Assembly (NCBI RefSeq): GCF_014174475.1
Contig: NZ_JACJUD010000006.1
Coordinates: 284,644-348,643, forward strand
Length of the DNA stretch: 64,000 nt
Direction of reading: 5' to 3'
From: Aquipseudomonas ullengensis
GTDB lineage: Bacteria; Pseudomonadota; Gammaproteobacteria; Pseudomonadales; Pseudomonadaceae
Within the stretch, counting starts at the first letter, position 1. Every line of letters starts with the position of its first letter. A program made the position numbers and the translations under genes. The notes under the pieces are model-generated. The model was not told the DNA's origin, made no database searches, and worked only from the letters and a program-made list of their open reading frames with translations. Of this stretch, positions 51,092 through 58,676 are shown piece by piece.

Positions 51092-52411
51092 TTACAGAAT
51101 CGGCAGGGTGTAGCTGACGATCAGGCGGTTCTCGTCCTGGTCGTTCGCGGTGGTGTTGCCACGCAGCGAAGCATTACGCCAGGAAACACCGAGGCCTTTG
51201 AGAGCGCCATCTTGCAGGGTGTAGTCGAGGCGGAAGTCACGTTCCCATTCCTTGCGGTCACCACCGACCGCGTCGACGTTGTCGCCCGACAGGTAGGTGA
51301 CGATGGCTTTCAGGCCCGGTGCGCCAACCTTGGTGAAGTCGTAGCCGTACTCGGCCAGCCAGGTGCGCTCACCTGCCGAGAGGAACTTGCCGATCTGGCG
51401 GTCGGTGATCAGGTAGGCGGTGGAGCCGTCACCCTGGTTGAGGAACGGGAAGGCGCTGTCGCCGGAAACCTGCTGGTAACCCGCGCTCAGGGCGTGGGAA
51501 CCCAGGGTGTAGGTGAACAGGGCGCTCCAGGTGTCGTTGTCGACTTCGACGCCGGTCACCTTGTTCGCGGCGTTGATCTCGCCCTGGCTCAGGAAGCCTT
51601 CGTCGCGACCGGCAACGCTGCCGTTCTTGCCGTCGGAGCCGCTGTGGAAGTAACGCAGGTCGGACTTCAATGCGCCTGGGCCGACGGCCAGGTTGTGGGT
51701 CAGGCCAAGGAAGTGCTGCTGATAGAAGTTATCCAGCTCACCGTAGTAGTACTGCGCCAGCAGATCCTTGCTGATCTTGTAGTCGGCACCGCCGTAGTAG
51801 AACTTGTTGCTGTCGACCGAGCTGGTGCCGGCAATGCGCAGGCCGACGTCGTCGGTGGAGGAGCGGGTCTTGGTGTGTTCCAGCTGGCCTGCAGTCAGGG
51901 TCAGGTTGTCGATTTCGCTGGACGTGACCTGACCACCTTCGAACAGTTGCGGCAGCAGACGGCCGTCGTTGAAGGTGACCACCGGCAGCTTCGGCTGCAG
52001 GGTGCCGATGCGGCCTTCGGTCTTGGACAGGCGTACTTTGCCGGTCACGCCGGCCTTGCTGTAGTCGTCCACGGCAGTGCCGTCGCTGTCCAGCGGGAAC
52101 AGCTGGCCTGGCTTGCGGCTGTCCGTGCTATCACCGTCGCCGCCGGCATCCAGCTTGACGCCGAGCAGGCCGACCGCATCGAGGCCAAAGCCCACGGTGC
52201 CTGCGGTGTAGCCAGAGGTGTAGTTGAAGATGAAACCCTGACCCCACTCGTTGGCCTCACTACTGTTGTTCGCGGTGTCCTTGGTATTGAGGTCGTAGTA
52301 GAAGTTGCGCAGACCGAGGGTGGCCTTGCTGTCTTCGATGAAGCCGGCGGCGCCAGCCTGTTGGGCGAGTACGCCGAAGGCCACGGCAAGGGCCAGGGAT
52401 GACTTGTTCAT
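51092..52411 (-). CDS. OprD-family outer-membrane porin
   Basis: A 439-residue porin. The signal peptide is MNKSSLALAVAFGVLAQQAG(A). Mature start AGFIEDSKATLGLRNFYYDL is the OprD-family N-terminus, with WGQGFIFNYTSGYTAGTVGF and a C-terminal strand ending in aromatic/hydrophobic residues (NRLIVSYTLPIL). It is 94 bp upstream of the ats-like operon in the same direction and divergent from the ssuA-like gene. The likely role is outer-membrane entry of organosulfur compounds (inference from neighbours). Confidence 0.88.
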   Translation of the reverse strand: MNKSSLALAVAFGVLAQQAGAAGFIEDSKATLGLRNFYYDLNTKDTANNSSEANEWGQGFIFNYTSGYTAGTVGFGLDAVGLLGVKLDAGGDGDSTDSRKPGQLFPLDSDGTAVDDYSKAGVTGKVRLSKTEGRIGTLQPKLPVVTFNDGRLLPQLFEGGQVTSSEIDNLTLTAGQLEHTKTRSSTDDVGLRIAGTSSVDSNKFYYGGADYKISKDLLAQYYYGELDNFYQQHFLGLTHNLAVGPGALKSDLRYFHSGSDGKNGSVAGRDEGFLSQGEINAANKVTGVEVDNDTWSALFTYTLGSHALSAGYQQVSGDSAFPFLNQGDGSTAYLITDRQIGKFLSAGERTWLAEYGYDFTKVGAPGLKAIVTYLSGDNVDAVGGDRKEWERDFRLDYTLQDGALKGLGVSWRNASLRGNTTANDQDENRLIVSYTLPIL

Positions 52412-52593
52412 TTCGCTGCTCCAGATGTGTTCTAGGTCTCTAGGGTCTGGGGCTCACGCCGACGTTCTATGCGCCGTGCAGGGATGCCTGTTTCGTGATG
52501 AAACAGGCTCCGGGAGGGGAGCCCCATTGGATCGGGCTCGATGCGGTGATCCGCTGTCGGCTTGGGGTGCAATCTAGGGGAATTTATTAATCC

Positions 52594-52644
52594 CTAAAAA
52601 GAATTATTTATCACTTTATTAGAATCAAAAAGAATAATAAAAAT
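52594..52644. promoter_or_regulatory. AT-rich motif S1, two copies, porin / ssuA-like promoter region
   Basis: CTAAAAAGAATTATTTATC (52594-52612) and TCAAAAAGAATAATAAAAAT (52625-52644), both with AAAAAGAATWATWWA. They are in the 398-bp gap between the divergent porin and ssuA-like genes, which is otherwise free of genes. Compare 46541-46572. Confidence 0.5.
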
Positions 52645-52809
52645 CCCAGGCCTCTCCATAAGCTAATTCCTGAAAAGTATTGGATAGCTCGTTTTTAGAT
52701 CGGATAGCTTTGCCACACCGGACCACCGGACTGCCTTCTCCCACGAAGAATTCCCGTGTTCCGCTGCCACCTCCGTGGGTCGGGACGCCCACCCTAAAAG
52801 AGGTCTGCC

Positions 52810-53781
52810 ATGTCCCTTCCCTTTTCCCGCCGCGCCCTGATCGGCTTCGGCCTGGCCCTGGGGCTGAGCATCGCCCTGCCGGTCCAGGCACAAACCCAGC
52901 TGCGCATCGGCTACCAGAAATCCTCCACCCTGATCAGCCTGCTGAAGACTCAGGGCACCCTGGAGAAAGCCCTGGCCGCGCAGGACATCCACATCAGCTG
53001 GCACGAGTTCGCCAGCGGCCAGCCGCTGCTGGAAGCGTTGAACGTCGGCAACGTCGACCTCTCTGCCGATGTCGCCGACACCGTGCCGGTGTTCGCCCAG
53101 GCCGCCGGCGCGCAGCTCGCCTACTTCGCCCAGGAAGCGCCCTCGCCCGGCGCCCAGGCGATCATCGTGCGCGACGACTCGCCGCTGCACAGCCTCAGTG
53201 AGCTCAAAGGCAAGAAGATTGCGGTGACCAAGGCCGCCGGCAGCCACTACCTGCTGATTGCCGCACTGGCCAAGGCCGGGCTGAAATTCAGCGATATCCA
53301 GCCGGCCTACCTGACCCCGGCCGACGGCCGCGCCGCCTTCGAGAACCGCAAGGTGGATGCCTGGGTGACCTGGGAACCCTTCCTCAGCAGCGCCCAGCGC
53401 CAGTTGCCGACCCGCACCCTGGCCGATGGCCGCGAGCTGGCCAGCTACCAGCGCTACTACCTGACCAGCACGCGCTTCGCCAAGGAACACCCGCAGGTGC
53501 TGCAGGCGGTCTACACCGAGCTGGTCAAGGCCGGTGACTGGCTGCGCGCCAACCCGCGCCAGGCCGCAGAAATCCTCGGCCCGCAGTGGGGCAACCTGGA
53601 CCCGTCGATCGTCGAGCAGGCCAACGCGCGCCGCAGCTATCAGGTGCGCGCCGTGCAGGCCAGCAGCCTGGTCGAGCAACAGAAGATCGCCGATGCCTTC
53701 TTCGCCGCCGGCCTGCTGCCCAAGGCGGTCGACGCCAGCGCCGTGGCCATCTGGAAGCCGGAGGCCGGCGATGTCCGCTGA
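52810..53781 (+). CDS. SsuA-like sulfonate-binding periplasmic protein (second copy)
   Basis: A 323-residue binding protein. Signal peptide MSLPFSRRALIGFGLALGLS to VQA, then TQLRIGYQKSSTLISLLKTQ, WHEFASGQPLLEALNVGNVD and VDAWVTWEPFLSSAQRQLPT. It is clearly related to SsuA. It overlaps the DszC-like gene by 11 bp and lacks its own permease or ATPase; it could feed SsuCB or the ats-like permease. The sequence has a twin-arginine-like SRR early in the signal peptide, which may be incidental. Confidence 0.88.
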   Translation: MSLPFSRRALIGFGLALGLSIALPVQAQTQLRIGYQKSSTLISLLKTQGTLEKALAAQDIHISWHEFASGQPLLEALNVGNVDLSADVADTVPVFAQAAGAQLAYFAQEAPSPGAQAIIVRDDSPLHSLSELKGKKIAVTKAAGSHYLLIAALAKAGLKFSDIQPAYLTPADGRAAFENRKVDAWVTWEPFLSSAQRQLPTRTLADGRELASYQRYYLTSTRFAKEHPQVLQAVYTELVKAGDWLRANPRQAAEILGPQWGNLDPSIVEQANARRSYQVRAVQASSLVEQQKIADAFFAAGLLPKAVDASAVAIWKPEAGDVR

Positions 53782-54997
53782 AGCCCATCACCTGCACCGC
53801 AATGCCGAACCGCTGCTGGACGCGCGGCTGTTTCCCGCCGACTTCGGCAACCTCACGGTCAAGGTCGAGCGCCTGGCCAAGCGCCTCGCCGCCACGGCCA
53901 TCGAACGCGACAAGCGGGGTGGCCATGCGCGCGCCGAACGCGAGCTGATTCGCGACAGCGGCCTGCTCAGCCTGGCCATTCCCCAGCGTTTCGATGGCCA
54001 GGAACGCACCTGGCCGGAGATCTACCGGATCATCCGCCACCTGGCCGCCGCCGACAGTTCGCTGGCCCACCTGCTGGCTTTCAACCACCTGCAGGTCGCT
54101 ACCATCCTTCTCTATGGCAGTGCCGAGCAGCAGCGTCACTGGCTGCAGCGCTCGGTGCAGGAACGCTGGTTCTGGGGTAACGCCACCAACGGCCGCGACC
54201 TGGGCCTGAAGCTCAGCGCCCGCGAGGAGCACCACGAGCTCAACGGACGCAAATCCTTCTGCTCCGGCGCCCTCGGTGCCGACGCCCTGGTGGTCAGCGC
54301 ACCGCGCAGCCACAGCGCGGCCGACCGGGTGTTCCTGGTTCTGCCGGCGCAGCGCGAAGGCCTGGCGGTGAACGATGACTGGGACGCCTTCGGCCAGCGC
54401 CAGACCGACAGCGGCACGGTGCAGTTCGAGAACGTCTTCGTCGACCGCGACGAACTGCTCCTGTCCGGCGGCCAGAGCCCGCGCAGCAGCCTGCGCGTGT
54501 GCCTGTCGCAACTGATCCTGACCCAGCTCTACCTCGGCAACATCCAGGGCGCGCTGGACGGCGCCCTGCGCTACACCCGCGAACAGGCCCGGCCGTGGAT
54601 CGGTGCCAACGTCGCCACTTCCGGCGAAGACCCGTTCATACAGAAACGCTACGGCGAGCTGTGGCTGCAATACCGCAGCGCCCTGCTGCTGGCCGAGCAT
54701 GCTGCCGAGCGCCTGCAGCAGGCCTGGGAAAAACCGGCCCTGGGCGCCGCCGAACGCGGTGACGTGGCGCTATTGATCGCCGAGGCCCGAGTGACCTCGG
54801 CGCGCGCCGCGCTGGACATCACCGCCCAGGTGTTCGAGGCCCTCGGCGCCCGTTCCACCGCTTCGCACTACGGCTTCGACCGCTTCTGGCGCAACGTGCG
54901 CGTGCACACCCTGCACGACCCGCTGGACTACAAGGTGCGCGACATCGGCAACTGGGTGATCAACGGCGTGCCGCCGACGCCATCGCTGTATTCCTGA
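53771..54997 (+). CDS. Acyl-CoA-dehydrogenase-fold flavin monooxygenase, DszC/SfnC-like
   Basis: A 408-residue protein of the acyl-CoA dehydrogenase superfamily, in the group of FMNH2-dependent sulfur monooxygenases. N-terminal helical domain to about 135 (GLLSLAIPQRFDGQERTWPE; LAAADSSLAHLLAFNHLQVA), beta domain about 135-245 (WFWGNATNGRDLGLKLSARE; NGRKSFCSGALGADALVVSA), C-terminal bundle with FEALGARSTASHYGFDRFWR. The ATG at 53771 overlaps the upstream binding-protein gene. It likely oxidises the sulfonate or thiophene-like substrate carried by its partner; SsuE could supply FMNH2. Exact substrate unknown. Confidence 0.82.
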   Translation: MSAEAHHLHRNAEPLLDARLFPADFGNLTVKVERLAKRLAATAIERDKRGGHARAERELIRDSGLLSLAIPQRFDGQERTWPEIYRIIRHLAAADSSLAHLLAFNHLQVATILLYGSAEQQRHWLQRSVQERWFWGNATNGRDLGLKLSAREEHHELNGRKSFCSGALGADALVVSAPRSHSAADRVFLVLPAQREGLAVNDDWDAFGQRQTDSGTVQFENVFVDRDELLLSGGQSPRSSLRVCLSQLILTQLYLGNIQGALDGALRYTREQARPWIGANVATSGEDPFIQKRYGELWLQYRSALLLAEHAAERLQQAWEKPALGAAERGDVALLIAEARVTSARAALDITAQVFEALGARSTASHYGFDRFWRNVRVHTLHDPLDYKVRDIGNWVINGVPPTPSLYS

Positions 54998-55097
54998 ACG
55001 ATGATTGGTACGCACTAAGGCTCTTTCAGGCATGACCGTTGGAAAGAACAGGAGCTGGCATAAGCCCTTTTGATAGCTGACTAACTTGCTGGCGGAA

Positions 55098-55458
55098 GTT
55101 TTCTGTTTCGCCCTCCTGGGCGAGTCACTTGACTCGCTTCGCTCACCCTTCGGGCCAGCCTACGGCTGTTACTCCGCTTCGCTCCGTATCTCTTTGCGCG
55201 CAGAGAACGTAACCAAAGAGAAAGCGCGCCCGACATCCGGGTTTCGCTGCGCGAAACTTCCCTCCCTCCGGTGCCGCTCCGGGGGCCGGCGTACAAGGGC
55301 CGCCCCTGGCCCTTTAAGCCTCTCGGCTTTGGCATCCTGCTTCGCTCTACCTCCTGCATCCATGCAGTCGTCGCCGCATCCATGCGGCTCACTCCCCTAC
55401 ACGACACCTACGCTCGGCCTCCTGACGGGGACTCGGGCTCCAAGTTGCCTGGTAGTTC
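55098..55458 (+). repeat. Long composite repeat, locus 2, arm A
   Basis: Matches 47823-48080 in the same orientation: AACCAAAGAGAAAGCGCGCC, CGACATCCGGGTTTCGCTGC, GGGGGCCGGCGTACAAGGGC, CGGCCTCCTGACGGGGA. Compared with locus 1 it carries extra blocks, about 60 bp around CCAGCCTACGGCTGTTACTC and about 45 bp around CATCCTGCTTCGCTCTACCT. The 1.1-kb stretch 54998-56122 holds no supportable gene. Confidence 0.85.
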
Positions 55459-55478
55459 CTAGAGCACTTCGCGGGCTT

Positions 55479-55545
55479 TGTAGGAGCGAGCTCTGCTCGC
55501 GAATCAGGCCCGCAAAAAGCTTCGCGAGCAGAGCTCGCTCCTACA
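55479..55545. repeat. Palindromic repeat pair, family R3
   Basis: TGTAGGAGCGAGCTCTGCTC(GCGAA) and the exact inverse TTCGCGAGCAGAGCTCGCTC(CTACA), about 17 bp apart; inserted between the arms of composite repeat locus 2. Confidence 0.9.
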
Positions 55546-55639
55546 AATGATCGTTATCACGCGGAGCGTGGGAACCATCAGTCCATTAGTCGATGCGCTC
55601 TCCTCACACGATCTATCAGGCAACACCAAACGCCCCATC

Positions 55640-56020
55640 AGAAGGCCGAAACGTAGCGAAGCGGAGTAACAGCCGCAGGCTGGCCCGAAGGGCGAGCGCA
55701 GCGAGTAACGGAATCATTGCGTAAGGGGTCGAGCGACATGGATGTCGCGACGACTGCATGGATGCAGGAGGTAGAGCGACGCAGGATGCCAAAGCCGAGA
55801 GCCGCGATGGGCCAGGGATGGCCCTTCGCGGCGGGCCCCTGGAGCAATGATGGAGTGAGGGAAACGAAGCGTAGCGAAGTAACAGCCGCAGGCTGGCCCG
55901 AAGGGTGAGCGGAGCGAATCAGTCTGGCGTAGCCAGACCCGGATGCAGGGGCACAGACCTTTTGGTTCCTTTTGGGGCGTTTGCCAAAAGGAACTCGCCC
56001 GGGAGGGCGAAACAGAAGCT
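55640..56020 (-). repeat. Long composite repeat, locus 2, arm B
   Basis: Matches 48137-48345: GCGATGGGCCAGGGATGGCC, CTTCGCGGCGGGCCCCTGGA and the end ACTCGCCCGGGAGGGCGAAA(CAGAAG). It carries extra blocks (GTAACAGCCGCAGGCTGGCC appears twice, at about 55667 and 55881) that are inverses of the extra block in arm A. Confidence 0.82.
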
Positions 56021-56061
56021 ATCAACCACCTCGGTAATCAGCCCGGCTCAGGCCAGCGCTC

Positions 56062-56113
56062 GTAGGGCGGGTGAAACCCGCGATGACACCGACGCGGGTT
56101 TCACCCGCCCTAC
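56062..56113. repeat. Palindromic repeat, family R2, abutting the sfnR-like gene end
   Basis: GTAGGGCGGGTGAAACCCGC and the exact inverse GCGGGTTTCACCCGCCCTAC. It starts 9 bp beyond the stop codon of the truncated activator gene. Near-identical to 4257-4306. Confidence 0.88.
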
Positions 56114-56122
56114 AATTGTGCC

Positions 56123-57031
56123 TCAGGATGCCAGACGCTGGCGCAACTGCTCGCGCTGCTGCGCGCTGAGCAACAGCAGCTGGCGTTCGATCAGCGCCAG
56201 CTGTGCAGCGGCACTGGGCAAGTTGAGGTGTTCCGGCAGGATCTCCTCGCCGCTGCTGACCAGCAGGGCAAAGTGGATGACGTTCTCCAGCTCGCGGGTG
56301 TTGCCCGGCCAGGCGTACAGCTCCAGCACCTGCTGCGCGTCGTCGCTGATCTGCGGAATCTCCAGGCCAAGGCGCTGGGTGTAGAGACCGAGGAAATACT
56401 CGGCCAGCGGCAGGATATCGCCCGGCCGATCCCGTAACGCCGGCAGGTCGAGCCGGCCCTCGTTGAGGTACAGGTACAGCCGCTCGTTGAACTTGCCGGC
56501 AGCCACCGCCTGGGCCAGGTCGATGCTGGTGGCGGCGACCAGGCGCACATCCACCGGTGTTGGCTGGTGCGCGCCGAGGCGCAGCACCTCGCGGTTCTCC
56601 AGGGCGGCCAGCAACTTGCCCTGCAGGCTCAGCGGCAGGTCGCCGATCTCGTCCAGATACAGGGTGCCGCCGTTGGCCGAGCCGAACCAGCCGGCGCGGC
56701 TGCTGGCAGCACCGGCATAGGCACCGGCGGCATGGCCGAACAATTCGGCTTCGCCCCAGGTGGGACTGATCGCCCCGCAGTTGACCGCGACGAACAGGCC
56801 GCCGCGCTCGCTCTCGCGGTGTACATGGCGGGCCAGCAATTCCTTGCCGGTGCCGATCTCACCGAAAATCAGCAGCGCCTGGCCGGCGGGGGCCAGTTCC
56901 TGTACCTGCTGGCGCAACTGGCGCGAGCGCGCGTCGACGAATACCAGCGCCTTGGCACGAATGCTCAGCGGGCTCTTGTCGGCTTCGGGGAATGTCAGCA
57001 ACGGCTGACCAGGCTGTGGGGGATGGCTCAC
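56123..57031 (-). CDS. Degenerate sigma-54 enhancer-binding protein, SfnR-like, lacking a DNA-binding domain
   Basis: A 302-residue AAA+ protein of the sigma-54 activator family with no N-terminal sensor domain. Walker A GEIGTGKELL and Walker B TLYLDEIGDLP are intact. Three parts are unusual. The sigma-54 contact loop GAFTGA reads GAYAGA. The arginine-finger segment, normally FREDLYYRLN, reads FNERLYLYLN. The chain ends at EHLNLPS...RQRLAS about 37 residues after the AAA+ lid, so the C-terminal Fis-type HTH is absent. The stop is 9 bp from an R2 repeat. Intact SfnR proteins activate sulfone and sulfonate genes; this one is probably nonfunctional or acts as a partner or modulator. Confidence 0.8.
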   Translation of the reverse strand: MSHPPQPGQPLLTFPEADKSPLSIRAKALVFVDARSRQLRQQVQELAPAGQALLIFGEIGTGKELLARHVHRESERGGLFVAVNCGAISPTWGEAELFGHAAGAYAGAASSRAGWFGSANGGTLYLDEIGDLPLSLQGKLLAALENREVLRLGAHQPTPVDVRLVAATSIDLAQAVAAGKFNERLYLYLNEGRLDLPALRDRPGDILPLAEYFLGLYTQRLGLEIPQISDDAQQVLELYAWPGNTRELENVIHFALLVSSGEEILPEHLNLPSAAAQLALIERQLLLLSAQQREQLRQRLAS

Positions 57032-57154
57032 TTCGGTTCTCCTGGCCAGGCCGGCAACGGGCCCGGCACTGACTTCGGGTAATCGGCGCGGCCTGACGGC
57101 GGCGCGGCGTGCACTGAGCCACCAGGCTCATGGCGGCTCAGGCGCAGAACAGCT

Positions 57155-57736
57155 TCACGCGCTGCGGCGTTGCAACTGCTCCATCTGCTGCTGCAGGCGG
57201 TAGAGGTAGGCGAAACCCTGCTCCCAGCGCTGGTGACCGGACTTCACATTGATGTGCCCAGCACCCGGCAGAATGGCCGGCTGCGAGCCCCAGTCACGGG
57301 CCAGCTCAAGGGCCCGTACGGCGCTGGCGGCTTGGTCGTTGTCGGAGCCCACCAGCACGCTGGGGAATGGCAGCAGCTCGCGGGAAATCGGCGCGAAACC
57401 CTGCAGCGCCTCGGGGCAGCCAGGCCGCTCGACGTCCGCCGGAGCCACCAGCAGCGCGCCACGCACCTTGCGCAACGAAGCCAAGGGCGCCTGCGCGGCC
57501 CAGCGCGCCACGGTCACGCAACCGAGACTGTGGGCAATCAGCACCACCGGGCTCTGCGCGGCGGCGACCGCGCGCTCCAGGGCGTCGACCCAGCTGTGCG
57601 GGTCCGGCTGCTGCCAGTCAGCCTGTTCGACCCGACTGGTGTTCGGCAGGCTGCGCTGCCAGTGGCTTTGCCAGTGCTCATCCGGTGAGCCCTGCCAGCC
57701 CGGCAGGATCAGATAACTAAGGGATTGGCTGCGCAT
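57155..57736 (-). CDS. RBBP9/YdeN-type small alpha/beta hydrolase
   Basis: A 193-residue serine hydrolase. Signature starts YLILPGWQGSPDEHWQSHWQ, the nucleophile Ser is in LIAHSLGCVTVARWAAQ, Asp in LVGSDNDQAAS and His in LPGAGHINVKSG. The family acts on small esters; the substrate is unknown. An S1-like AT-rich motif lies about 60 bp upstream, so it may belong to the sulfur regulon. The 123-bp gap to the sfnR-like gene shows nothing else. Confidence 0.88.
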   Translation of the reverse strand: MRSQSLSYLILPGWQGSPDEHWQSHWQRSLPNTSRVEQADWQQPDPHSWVDALERAVAAAQSPVVLIAHSLGCVTVARWAAQAPLASLRKVRGALLVAPADVERPGCPEALQGFAPISRELLPFPSVLVGSDNDQAASAVRALELARDWGSQPAILPGAGHINVKSGHQRWEQGFAYLYRLQQQMEQLQRRSA

Positions 57737-57794
57737 CGCTGGCCTCCTTGAACGACGTGTGGCGGTCAGTCTAGGCGGCAGCGATATAGCTGTT

Positions 57795-57820
57795 AAGGAA
57801 TAAGAAATTATTTATTTATT
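57795..57820. promoter_or_regulatory. AT-rich motif S1-like upstream of the hydrolase gene
   Basis: AAGGAATAAGAAATTATTTA followed by TTTATT, resembling the S1 motifs at 46541 and 52594. The rest of the 343-bp gap 57737-58079 holds no supportable gene. Confidence 0.4.
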
Positions 57821-58079
57821 CGATACAGTTCTATTTTGCACATCTACCGCCTCGATCCTGCGCGTGACGACTCTCGGCGACGTCTGCTCTGCACCAGCAT
57901 TTGCCGATCGTCGCAGGCCCTGACTAGAGTCAAAGCCTGAGCGCCGCCGACGCGAGATAGAGCGCCGACAGATGGAACTGCTGCGCGAAGCCCTCCAGCA
58001 GGCGCAGTGCCCACAGCGACACGGGCCTGAACGATCACGCCGAAACCTTGCCTCACCTCTTTCCCCAAGGAGTCTCACC

Positions 58080-58460
58080 ATGAAAAAACTGCCCCTCTGC
58101 CTTTCCCTGCTGGCCCTCACTGCCGCCCCGGCTTTTGCCGCCGAACCGTCGCCAGCGTGCCAGGCCAAGCAGGCCGATATCCAGGCACAGATCACCGCCG
58201 CCACCGCCCGCGGCAATAGCCAGGAAGTGGCCGGGCTGCAGAGGGCGATGCAGGCGAACCAGGCCAACTGCAGTGATGCCTCGCTGGCTGCGGAGCGTGA
58301 GGCGAAGATCAAGGAGGCTCGCGAAGAAGTCGCGGAGCGCGAGAGCGACTTGCGTGAAGCCGAACAGGACGGCGATGCACAGAAGATCGCCAAGCGCCGG
58401 GCCAAGCTGGAAGAGGCACGCAGCGAGCTGCTCGAAGCGGAGCAGCCGTTGGCGCAGTGA
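58080..58460 (+). CDS. DUF1090 family periplasmic coiled-coil protein (YqjC-like)
   Basis: A 126-residue exported protein. Signal peptide MKKLPLCLSLLALTAAPAFA, then a Cys-containing helical hairpin (ACQAKQADIQAQITAATARG; QAMQANQANC-like segment RAMQANQANCSDASL) and a charged coiled coil rich in E/K/R to the end (AREEVAERESDLREAEQDGD). RBS AAGGAGTCTCACC. The two Cys at about residues 28 and 63 could form a disulfide. Function unknown; E. coli YqjC is similar. Confidence 0.88.
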   Translation: MKKLPLCLSLLALTAAPAFAAEPSPACQAKQADIQAQITAATARGNSQEVAGLQRAMQANQANCSDASLAAEREAKIKEAREEVAERESDLREAEQDGDAQKIAKRRAKLEEARSELLEAEQPLAQ

Positions 58461-58676
58461 ACCGCGCCACACCCGTCGCATGAGGGTGGCAACTGATCGC
58501 CAGTGAAGGTGCGAGCGAATCGGCCGCCATTAGCCACGCTTCGCGCGCGCCTACAGGCTCATCGGCCAATGTCCGATCCAGAGGCAAACAAGGCATAATT
58601 GCCACCTTCCTGCCCGCCTTGCCCCGCACCGAGGACTCCACGCCCTGGTGCAGCGGCGCCGTTTTCCGGATACCCC

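Noticed and set aside
52441..52593. Sigma-54 (-24/-12) promoter for the ssuA-like gene
   Set aside because: I looked for TGGCAC-N5-TTGC in the 52412-52809 gap and found no convincing match.
55086..55550. Short frames inside the composite repeats (also 47741-48127, 48116-48394, 55714-56025)
   Set aside because: They come from repeat sequence present in several copies and orientations, with no conserved protein features.
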